The position numbers and the translations under genes are program-made. A stretch of 34,168 nucleotides of DNA from Chloromonas sp. AAM2 (Eukaryota; Chlorophyta; Chlorophyceae; Chlamydomonadales; Chlamydomonadaceae), in NCBI GenBank assembly GCA_004335635.1, contig QAXH01004059.1, forward strand, positions 1-34,168, written 5' to 3'. The notes beneath the pieces are model-generated. The model searched no databases. It saw only the letters and a program-made list of their open reading frames with translations, and had not been told where the DNA came from. Below are positions 9,501 to 16,356 of the stretch, one piece after another. The first letter of the stretch is position 1; every line of letters begins with the position of its first letter.

Positions 9501-10209
9501 CCTCGTCACTCATGCTGCAGGCAACCATGCAAGCACAGGACAAGGATCTATCAAGTTTGCTCATGCGCCTGTGGGGCAATCATGGACATGTGAATGGTTT
9601 AGTATCGGCTGCCGGCATGGCTAGTCATGAATTGACGTGAGGTGCAGCACGGGCCCTGCATGTGCTGCATGAATAGCATGCAAACGTCAAGTGCACTGAC
9701 CCATGCAGGCAACATGCAGGCAAGGCTGGATACGGTTTGTACGCTGCTGGTTTCCTGGGGCTGGAGTGGCTTTCGAAGCTCGTAGTTGCTGACACACTTA
9801 CTGGGACATGTCAGCTGAGAAGATGGCAAACCCAGTTCTTGGGCGCACAGAAGGCACAGCACGCCTCAGTTGCTCCTCCCATTGAGCTAGGATGGCTGCA
9901 GTGCTCTGCTGGCCGTGCTGCATGGCTGCTAAGCTGTCAGGGTCGGAGCAAGCTGCGTTCAACTGCATGCAGGTCATTCAGGCGGCATGCAAGGTGCAGG
10001 TGACGTCCGCGAGCATTCGGTTTGCGGAAGCGACAGCAGCGACAGAATAATCACACGGAATTGAATCATGCGCGTGTTATGTGCAGCGCGCGCATCGTTC
10101 GTGCGAAACTCGATCAAGTCATACATGCATACCTGAGCCTACTCGCCCTGCTCCATCTCCCGCTGAAGCCGCCAGACCTTGCACCTACTGGCCACACCAT
10201 GTGCACCAT
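1..10209 (-). CDS. HMG / SAND / PHD-ePHD / SAND chromatin protein, 3' end outside window
   Basis: A large nuclear chromatin or transcription protein, read from high to low coordinates. Exons: 10209-10133 (tentative first), 9933-9802 (or from 9962), 9514-9400, 8955-7861, 7592-7497, 6888-6811, 6346-6238, 5873-5776, 5446-5261, 4977-4801, 4407-4320, 3967-3846, 3650-3473, 3204-3099, 2552-2465, 2006-1812, 1396-1215, 910-797, 504 to the edge. Every junction keeps codon phase, giving about 1,246 residues in the window with no stop. Domain order is HMG-box-like (about 50-100), basic/acidic disorder with AT-hook-like motifs (109-473), SAND (about 474-565), PHD plus ePHD (663-850), AT-hook (about 955), SAND (981-1065), acidic tail. 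The PHD-ePHD cassette belongs to the family of ATX methyltransferases and BRPF/JADE scaffolds, which bind histone H3; no SET or bromodomain is in the window, but one could lie past the left edge. The 3473 donor (GG|GTTGGG) is weak. Confidence 0.85.
797..1396 (-). other. SAND domain 2
   Basis: Exon 1396-1215 reads SLPVLCTNKQAVLLLRSQ, then YEGVEMSASRFEQICGKGDA and KKWKTSL. Exon 910-797, joined in phase, continues WVMDSEGEPQQTMQDWLTAH. The layout repeats SAND 1 (hydrophobic strands, then F.P/S..FE..CG.G.AKKWK.S(I/L), then a Gly/Glu-rich loop and a final W/R-containing helix). It lacks the Cys cluster of the first copy, so the two are diverged paralogous domains within one protein. The donor after 797 (GAGGC|GTACAAG) is weak but is the only one that avoids an in-frame TAG and keeps phase with the next exon. 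Confidence 0.65.
1812..3204 (-). other. Linker exons after ePHD, with an AT-hook
   Basis: Exon 3204-3099 encodes ITRVSADEEFGSSADGHGLY and ends PLPALPVP in phase 2. Exon 2552-2465 continues as CPTGCARAEPLDGTEWVSHG and ends CTTLK. Exon 2006-1812 encodes GFWMPEEPTVAAELVRLQQA, a basic Ala/Lys-rich helix, and then EKRGRPRMYRPRD, a classical AT-hook (GRPR core with flanking basics). The exon ends EPPPE and leads into SAND 2. No enzymatic domain is seen. The exon ending at 2465 is followed directly by the 42-bp repeat that copies its donor site. Confidence 0.75.
2215..2500 (-). repeat. 42-bp minisatellite carrying a 5' splice site in every unit
   Basis: About six and a half copies of a 42-bp unit, one of them 43 bp, lie directly downstream (minus strand) of exon 2552-2465. 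Each unit contains GCACCACGCTCAAG|GTAGG (one reads ATGCTCAAG, and one has GTAGA), the same exon end and donor as the real exon. Donor-ready exon ends fall at 2465, 2423, 2381, 2339, 2296 and 2254. Several units also carry a CACAG|G acceptor-like site, so a unit resembles a tiny exon plus a tiny intron. With 42 = 14 codons, use of a downstream donor adds VGQGRHRASCTTLK repeats in frame until the 43-bp unit shifts frame. Confidence 0.95.
3922..4059 (-). repeat. Partial duplication of an ePHD exon
   Basis: About 51 bp at 3922-3972 (the start of the ePHD core exon with its acceptor) is repeated at 4009-4059, 87 bp upstream in the gene. Both copies encode CMQWIPEVTC.DPLR. The functional copy has the acceptor CTTCAG|CCTGC; in the duplicate this is TTCAACCTGC, so the AG is lost. 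The duplicate also diverges after LR and has no donor at the right place. It is a decayed, unspliced exon remnant. Confidence 0.9.
4604..4704. repeat. 39-bp direct repeat in an intron
   Basis: TGCTCATAAAACATGGG and its continuation to GCTAATAAAACATG at 4604-4642 is repeated at 4666-4704 with one difference. A degenerate copy (CTCATAAATGGGGACGTG) lies between them. The block is inside the intron between exons 4977-4801 and 4407-4320 and is more AT-rich than its surroundings. Confidence 0.85.
5261..5873 (-). other. Linker exons between SAND 1 and PHD, with a His9 tract
   Basis: Exon 5873-5776 encodes TPPMIEFTGAPLVREKAARM and continues to GSDGAAE. Exon 5446-5261 encodes a basic helix-prone stretch (EVGAARRALLAQKHEARE), then GRPRR followed by nine consecutive histidines, then IIPTWPPHEDVKYGNYKPIK. 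The last part runs directly into VRWAGDHC of the PHD finger, the usual lead-in of PHD-ePHD proteins. The His codons are CAC/CAT mixed (plus strand GTGGTGGTGATGGTGGTGG), so the tract is a coding trinucleotide repeat that may vary in length. Confidence 0.75.
6381..6405. repeat. (GT)n microsatellite
   Basis: Twelve uninterrupted GT dinucleotides are followed by CACATGTGTGTG. It sits in the intron just upstream (minus strand) of SAND exon 6346-6238, about 35 bp from its acceptor. Length variation is likely. Confidence 0.95.
6430..6790. repeat. Decayed direct repeats in an intron
   Basis: Three or four diverged units begin GAGCGCTTCTTCACGCT / GAGCGCTTCTCCACGCC / GAGCGTTTTCTAGC / GAGCGTTTCCACGCT and share TGATGCT(G/C) and TTGTGTTC segments farther in. 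They fill most of the intron between exons 6888-6811 and 6346-6238. No coding potential is seen; they look like an old tandem duplication. Confidence 0.6.
7020..7488. repeat. Intronic repeats, including a 37-bp triplication next to a splice donor
   Basis: A segment with AATAGCACAA, ACATGATGACAA and GAGAAGGCAGG near 7035-7110 recurs in diverged form near 7280-7375. It is followed by three 37-bp units, with AACCAGAGGCCAC at 7388, 7425 and 7462. The third unit stops about ten bases short of the donor of exon 7592-7497. The rest of this intron shows nothing else recognisable. Confidence 0.75.
7861..8955 (-). other. Long disordered exon with AT-hook-like motifs
   Basis: This is the largest exon of the gene, 365 codons in phase 0 at both ends (acceptor TTTGTAG|TTG, donor CAGGAG|GTGGGT). 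It begins with a Gln/Tyr-rich helical stretch (LHALQAQMNQYQAWFTEYQA) that continues from the HMG box. It then turns to low complexity: an acidic block (EDEEEDESVEEENSEEEG) directly followed by a Gly/Lys/Arg block containing GVRGRPNGRGRGRS and GRGGRKPGY, both like AT-hooks. A second Glu run (EQEEEEEEDG) and Gly/Ser/Pro-rich sequence follow. Alternating acidic and GR-rich blocks are typical of nuclear proteins that bind DNA or histones without specificity. No folded domain is visible after residue about 40 of the exon. Confidence 0.8.
9400..9962 (-). other. HMG-box-like exons of the SAND/PHD gene
   Basis: Two exons joined in phase read ...SVRPRTGFAIFSADMSH then MSDEELDPNVLAQAWDQL then MPGEQAGYQARATQE. 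This follows the HMG-box plan: a proline/basic lead-in, the aromatic FAIFS of helix 1, then (L/V)..A..W..L and E...Y...A of helices 2 and 3. HMG boxes bend DNA. The exon end CA|GTAAGT and the next start GCAG|CATGAG are good splice sites. The 5' boundary is undecided: 9933 fits a tentative start exon at 10209-10133, while 9962 gives a phase-0 join to something not identified. The box is short in helix 1, so 'HMG-box-like' is the safer wording. Confidence 0.6.
10133..10209 (-). other. Tentative first coding exon of the SAND/PHD gene
   Basis: An ATG at 10209 opens MVHMVWPVGARSGGFSGRW and runs to the donor CTCAG|GTATGC after 10133, ending in phase 2. It joins the acceptor CCCTGACAG before 9933 without breaking frame. 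Another frame of the same stretch reads VWRLQREMEQGE before a stop and could use the donor GA|GTAGGC with the same phase, so the true frame is open. No homologous N-terminus is recognised, and the choice of start rests only on phase and splice sites. Confidence 0.35.
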
Positions 10210-11043
10210 GTAGGCAACTCAGTGTTGAACTGAGGGATGCTGACTTGCCTAAGGGTGTGAAACGTCTGGGCATGCCAGTGGTACATGTGTCAGGAGCGTA
10301 TTGGCAAACGCCGTCCCAGCCTTGCTACTGAGCAAATACAGACATACGCAGCGTCATACTGGCTGGCAAATACAGTCAAGCACGGACTACGGCGGAGTGA
10401 CCGGGTGAATGATGCGACACCTTGGTCAGGGTATGCGTCCATAACAGGTTTGCGCTCATGATGAAAAAACACAACACAGCGCTGCTGCGGGACTGACGCA
10501 CACAGATCATCAGTCTGCTCTAGCATGCGTATGGCCGTAGTGGGCAGCCATAGGTCAGCCCGCCTCCCCCGAGGCGGTGCACACAGACTTTTGCATTCGC
10601 AACTGCTCTTGATCATGAGCAGTCTTCGTGTAGCAAGGCCAACCCGAGATTTCGCTAGGAAGGTTGTCAGGCATGTTGTCCAGGGTGCAACGTAGGGCGT
10701 GCATGGTGAACGTGCACAAGATGTGCAACACACTATACATCGCCTGGTTCGTTCTGCTCACCTGCAAACGCAGTTGTCCTCCAGGGTCAAAGCCCCAAAA
10801 TGTCACAAAGCCCTCCGAGCGTGTTTAGTCAACACAGCAAGCGCAAGTTGACGCAACGTGCTGGCAGCGCAAGCCTTTGGTTTTGGAAGGCTCGAACCGG
10901 TCCGAAAACGGCCATGTCCTTTTTGGCTTTTGTTTGCGAGCCATCACCTCGATAACCCATATACAAGGGGAACACACACGAGGATGCTCCTTACTGTGAG
11001 ATGGTATGAGACTGGATGTTGACTTGGCTGGCTCTCCTGTACC
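10210..11043. other. Stretch between the two minus-strand genes, no confirmed gene
   Basis: This is probably the promoter and 5' leader region of the SAND/PHD gene. One exon-like piece stands out: 10786-10762 on the minus strand reads GFVTFWGFDPGGQLRLQ and ends in a consensus donor (TTGCAG|GTGAGC). No start codon or convincing acceptor lies before it, and no phase-compatible partner was found downstream. A further minus-strand open frame at 10733-10290 has no recognisable domain. Either an upstream exon of the chromatin gene or a chance open frame would fit. Confidence 0.35.
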
Positions 11044-11069
11044 TTACATGGACCTTGCGCCAGATTACA
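11044..11069 (-). terminator. Paired TGTAA poly(A) signals of the transporter gene
   Basis: On the minus strand TGTAA occurs at 11069-11065 and 11048-11044, about 555-580 nt after the transporter stop. No TGTAA lies closer to the stop. A 3' UTR of this length is normal for chlorophycean algae. The signals mark the probable end of that transcript. Confidence 0.55.
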
Positions 11070-11622
11070 TGGATCATCTAAAAGGACTCCATAAGTCAAA
11101 CCACCAGTGCGCGTGCATTCCATGCAATAGGATGACGAGAGGGTTTGCGATGTAACCCCGACCTGGAGGAAATTTTGCATACGCGCCAACTGCAAGTAGC
11201 AATCCTCAACGTTGGATACCATGCAAGCACGCATAAGAGTGGGGGTCAACGTTGGAATGCCCAATCCTTGGCGCAATGATAGCCTTGCCAACCCTATCTG
11301 CTGTCGAGTTTGAAAATGTGTCCCAGCTCTGAGACCAGGCTGGATCTGGCCAAATCAACACTCTGAAAAATGTCGGTCATGCGACACGCGAACCAAGCGC
11401 GTTACTCTGTCTGTCATGCGATGGGCCAAGGTACACTATCAAAATGTGCACACACGCACTCTGCCTTTGTGCCTGCCAACAACACTGACGTCGTGGCCTT
11501 CAAACAAGGTGTGAAGTTAAAGGTCGTACAACATGATCCGGTTCAGTTGGACAGAAGCAGGGCAAACTTCGTCCTGATAATATCCTGATGATGATCCTGA
11601 TAGTAAGCTTAGTCAATCCGGA

Positions 11623-14600
11623 TTACCGCGGAAGTAAGGGGCGCGGGCTTGCCAAGCTGGCTCCCCCTCCCAGCCCGTCCCAACCAGTAAAGCTGTCAGA
11701 TTGGTTGGCTGCGCCTGCCATGCTTGTCCTGTGGGCTGGCAGGCCCAAGGATCTGGTTGGAGACAAGGGTACTTGCCCCATGGTCACGCTGGTGTCACGC
11801 ATACCAGCTTGTTCAGTGGCCTTGACGGCTGGCAAAGGGATGGCGTTTCCGTTCGCATGGCTTGTGACTTGAATGTGCTCCATCGAGGGCGAGAACAGCA
11901 TGCGTGTATTCGGACGGCTGTCTGGATTAGTGGTTGTCTTCTTGTCTCCAAATGTGAAGAACTGCGACAGGTACAGAGCCAGTAGACAGATTTTGTCAAG
12001 GCATACAAAACAAGCCATGAGTTGGTGGCATCTGCCTTCAAGTGCCCTGACGTGAGCAACTGGTGCAAGAATTATGCACACATGCGCAACGCACGGGTGC
12101 CTGCATGCGCCATACGACAAATGATGTGCTTTTGCATTCCTGGCACTCGATGAAAGCAACAAGTTGTTAAACATGATCTGCCAGTCAGACCCGTCACACA
12201 CCTCATCAGACCGTGCAAGCTATCAGTGAAAACCTGGTACAAACCTCATGACCGCAAACATACGGGGCTGCTGACATGCTTCACACGTCCATCTGGCAGC
12301 CGCAAGCCCCACTGCCCACACACATTAGCACACCCTCACCGACATGCACAAACACCCTGGTATCACCAACCTGGTGCATGGATATGCAGACAATAGACAC
12401 GCCCAATAGGAAGTTGACTGTGAGTGCATGGCCGAACATGACAAAGCTCATGATGGCTGTGAAGATGGTGGCTATTGTCGAGGAGTACTTTTTGAGAATG
12501 GTGTCGGCAAACTTGTAGAAGAAGGAAGCAAGGATGCCCTGCAACAAGACAAAAGACGGGCAGGCAGGCACGGTGGGCCATAATGGCAGAGGCAGATGCA
12601 GGCACGCATCCTAGCAGGCCCACACTCTGGTTAGCCAGTCAAGCCCCTTTCCTCACATGATAGAATTGTGCACCTGTCCATCGGAGCGGTGCAGTATGCA
12701 CACATCATGCCAAGACATGCATGGCGATATGCATGCCCACACACATGATGCATTATGCTTGGGCACACCTGTGCTGCGTTGTTTCCAATAAGCAGCATGG
12801 TGACGACGCTCTGGCCTGCAAACATGTGTGCCAGGCCTTGCCCCTTATACGCGCCGACGACCAACAGAGCCATGAGGTTGAACACCATGCCGTAGAAGTA
12901 CAAGAAGAAGTTCTGCATCAACAAAAACACGCAACAAGCAGCCAGCCAGCCACAGTTAGGCCTGTTCAGATCACACCAGAGCTCCGCCTGTACCCATGAT
13001 GCATTGACAATGCTTGCGCCTTCTCCACCATGACACTGCAAAATTGAACTTGTGGACATGCTCCACTCTACCATAGTATGACAGGTCAACACACCACCTC
13101 TGGTGTGGCTTCTCAGTCATGACACTGCACTGTCAATGATGCGGGCATGCTTCACTCGCACGCGGTGTGACCGCAGTACGGCCACAGCGCAGTGTGATCA
13201 CAGTGTGACCGCAGTACGGCCACAGCGCAGTGTGATCACAGTGTGACCGCAGTACGGCCACAGCACAGTGTGATCACAGTGTGACCGCAGTACAACCACA
13301 CTCAAGGGAACATAGTTTACCTGCAGGTGTACGCTGGTGTCCATGTGCTTTTTCAGTGCAAATTCGTTGTACACTGAAGCTGCACTGGGCACAGTGACAG
13401 TGCCCAGAGTGCACAGTAGCGCTGGGATGAAGGGGGGCATCTCTGGTTTTGGGTCCCCGGGTGTGGGGCAGCCAGACGTGAGCTGATTGACTGTAATGCC
13501 TGCCACCAACAGGAACAGGGCTTCCCACTGCGATCAGTGACGGGCAGGCATGGGGATGGGCGACTGGTCATGAAAGCGAAAGGGCATGCAGAACCTCATG
13601 GGCCGCAAGGTGTGATAAGCTCATGTGTGATGCGATCGTGCAGAGGGGATGGGCAGGACTGGCTAGGACCAGCCACTGCTGATTGAGCTGGTGTGGACTG
13701 TGTTGATGGTTGCACCTGCATGGTGCAGTTATGCGGACGTGGCACCTGGACGGTTGCACTTATGCACATGTGTTGATGGTTGCACCTGGATGATGCTGAA
13801 GTTGCGTTTGAGGATGACTCTCATGAGCAGAGCGATGGTGAAGATCTTGAGATTACCCAACATCTTGGTGGTGGTGGGACGGAAGAACAACTGCAGTCAA
13901 CAGAAAGCACACAGCGCGGCTCGTACTCCTGCCATGCAGAAAGTGAGCACAGCACGTGTGATAGGTGACATGTGGCTCGTGGAGATTGCAGGACAAGGCG
14001 AATGCTGATAGGACGAGTCAAGACAGCTTAGTCAAATGCTCTGGCGCACAGACCATGGATATTTCAGGACAAGACAGCCAGGCAGGTACGCGTAGCGATG
14101 TCAATAGATTTGCTCAAGTGCATGCTGCATTGCACCCCTCCACTCGTACGCACTTCGCCATGCAGAGCACAGCACAAAGGACAGGCTGGTGCACAGCCTA
14201 TGAAAATGGCAGGGAAAGACAGCCAAGTCCGTGAATGGTCTGCCCAAAACGACATGCACTGATGTTGTCTGTTGCTGCCCGGCAGGACAACACATAGCTG
14301 TCCTCTTACCTGCATTGAGAACTTAAGGTAGTTATTGACGGCGTACAGCAGGGCTGGTATGGCCAGCAGGCGGTTGTGGTGTGCATCTGCAACGAAGCTG
14401 CGCAGGGAGCGGTACATGGGCGCACCGGGGCGCCCTGTACCCTGGACAACAGGCATGCAGGCAACACACACTCCTTGCCAAGGCAACTCAGCATGAACGT
14501 GCCAGAACAGACTTGGCTACTGGCATAATCTGGGTAAACACTCAGACGCAACCCTCAGCAGTTAGGCGACACACACGTAGCTGGCACACGTAGCTGGCAC

Positions 14601-15930
14601 CACATGTGTTATGGGCCCACATATACATCGACCAACTGGGGCAAGATTGTGTGGCAATACGGTTCCTATCTACGCAATTACTTACGAAGATGAACAGGGT
14701 GATGACTGCAAAGATGGTTTTGGCTAGCTCCACCAGAAGATTGACTGCCACTGGTGCAAAGCTGTAGTTCCCGCTGCTGTTCTTAGATAGATGGACAAGA
14801 ACTGGCTGGAGGCCTGCACATGGCAATGGTGCAGTAAAGGATGGAAACGGCAAGACTGGGCAACATAGATCGTTTGACCGCTAAGATTCCATACGAGTTG
14901 GAGCTGGGTCCAATTAGTAGGCTAACAACAGTGCAACCAGGGGCAGCGCACTGCCAGCCGTTGCATGCATATGCGCATGGATGATATTGGCCGGACTGGC
15001 TACTCAATGCTGTGGCCGCTCAGGATTCGCATTTGGCTTGGTTGAACAACGCCAATGGTGCGGACTTGACACAGCGTGACCAGACTTGGCTCTATATCTC
15101 TGCAAAGCGCACACTGCTGGTCGTTGCAAGCCTGAGACTGACCAAGGAACAGGCAGTCCAGCGCCACCAGGGTAATCTTGGTCGTGCTGGAGGCCACCTT
15201 CTTCTCATTGCCCTTCTTTCCATACGCCACTGCTACCTGCGAACAGCACGACCAGCACACGCTTGGTCAAGGCACATGAGCACGGCCAGCGTGACTACCA
15301 ACCTGGAACGCACTGTCATGCTACCAAAGGCTGTGCGAATGGACAGAAGAAAGACGACATGCGACAAAGAGCAGATTACAACTTAAGCTCCCTTGGATGC
15401 ATGCTCTTTTCAAACGGATGCAGGTACCAACTTAGACAGCTTGCTCAGTATCATTAAGCAACCCTTCCCAAGTGCGAATGCTGGGTCCCACAGGCAAGAA
15501 ATGCACTTATGAACTCGTTACACACAAGGGCCCCATGCAACGCAACAACGAACTCAAATCACAACGCTTTGTGTTCCTGCCACGCCAGGTCATTGTGAAT
15601 CATGCACCATGCATGCATGCCGTCCTTGATTGCCAGCACGGCTGCTGCTCACGCTCCCAGCATGTAGAGGGTGGCCATACCATGATAGGTGCAATACAAA
15701 GGCGTGCATAGCTGTCATGCCATGCTCACCTGGACATCTGTGCCTGTTGCACTGGTAAGGGGCTGGCTGGGCGGTGGCATCCAGATTACGTCACCAGCCT
15801 GGTTAGTGCCTGAAGGCTGCCGCCGGTGTAGGATGGTGTTAAGGTTGGTGGGAGCCAGAACGTCACTGGAGGACGTCTGGGCCCTAAGCTCCTGTGCTGG
15901 GGAGGTGATTAGGTGTCTGACGGTTTGCAA
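11623..15930 (-). CDS. Nucleotide-sugar transporter, SLC35A / CMP-sialic-acid-transporter-like
   Basis: A Golgi membrane antiporter that would exchange a nucleotide sugar for the nucleoside monophosphate. Nine exons: 15930-15730, 15236-15143, 14813-14686, 14441-14310, 13890-13786, 13527-13321, 12912-12769, 12538-12371, 11961-11623; all junctions are in phase and give 505 aa. Family landmarks in order are [17 protein letters not shown] (TM1), [122 protein letters not shown] and [11 protein letters not shown]. These match the DMT-superfamily transporters that include UDP-Gal, UDP-GlcNAc and CMP-Sia carriers; plants and algae have this group without making much sialic acid, so the substrate is open. 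The N-terminal 67 and C-terminal about 110 residues are family-poor, Ser/Thr/Pro-rich cytosolic extensions. The start is the first ATG of an exon ending CAG|GTGAGC. Confidence 0.93.
13165..13310. repeat. 38-bp tandem repeat in a transporter intron
   Basis: Nearly four copies of a 38-bp unit start at 13165, 13203, 13241 and 13279. Each has GTGTGACCGCAGTACGGCC and the palindrome-containing GTGTGATCACA. The array begins about 10 bp inside the intron after exon 13527-13321. The units are almost identical, so the expansion is recent. Confidence 0.95.
13701..13788 (-). repeat. Duplicated splice-donor segment in the transporter gene
   Basis: An 18-bp direct repeat (TGTTGATGGTTGCACCTG, plus strand) lies at 13701-13718 and 13771-13788. 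On the minus strand the second copy contains the real donor of exon 13890-13786 (ATCCAG|GTGCAACC). The other gives ATGCAG|GTGCAACC 70 bp farther into the intron. Using it would add 70 nt and break the frame. Confidence 0.8.
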
Positions 15931-16356
15931 GGGGGGTCTGTCGTTTGGTGATCCCTTGCCCCTTTCTCTGGCAGAACAGAACCTTGTGTCAGCTCAACGA
16001 GACAAGCTGCAGCCGGGCCTCAGAACGAAAGGGCTGTTGTTGCCCTTGTCTACTTCAATGCAGCGCTGCAGTGCCCAGCTCCCACGAGTCCCGCTGCATG
16101 CATGCTTCAGGCTGCTGCCAACTTGTGCCGACCGACAGACAGTTGCAAGATCTCTCAGTGCGCCCCTACTTTCAAAGTAACAGTTCAACCAAGCAACATG
16201 CTTCACGGCTATGAACGCTAGGAGAATGTGCGTTAATGGCAAGGTCACTGCTGTGCACACTTTTCCATGCTCAAAGCAAAACCGGTAACCGTGCAAGTGT
16301 GAATGGTGGGCTCTGATTATCGCGAGCTTCGTCCAACCCAGCATTTGGGAGTCAAA
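15931..16356. promoter_or_regulatory. Shared upstream region of the divergent transporter and VSR genes
   Basis: Only 426 bp separate the start codons of the transporter (minus) and the vacuolar sorting receptor (plus), so both 5' UTRs and both promoters must lie here. No clear TATA box or named element was identified. The sequence has no open frame that continues either gene. An in-frame ATG at 16303 upstream of the VSR start would spoil the signal peptide and was not chosen. Confidence 0.6.

Noticed and set aside
10290..10733. 147-codon minus-strand open frame
   Set aside because: No domain, no plausible start and no phase-compatible splice to the neighbouring exons; base composition does not differ from non-coding sequence.
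16303..16356. Upstream in-frame ATG for the VSR
   Set aside because: Starting there would put charged residues (DYRELRP) before the hydrophobic core and weaken the signal peptide; the ATG at 16357 gives a textbook one.
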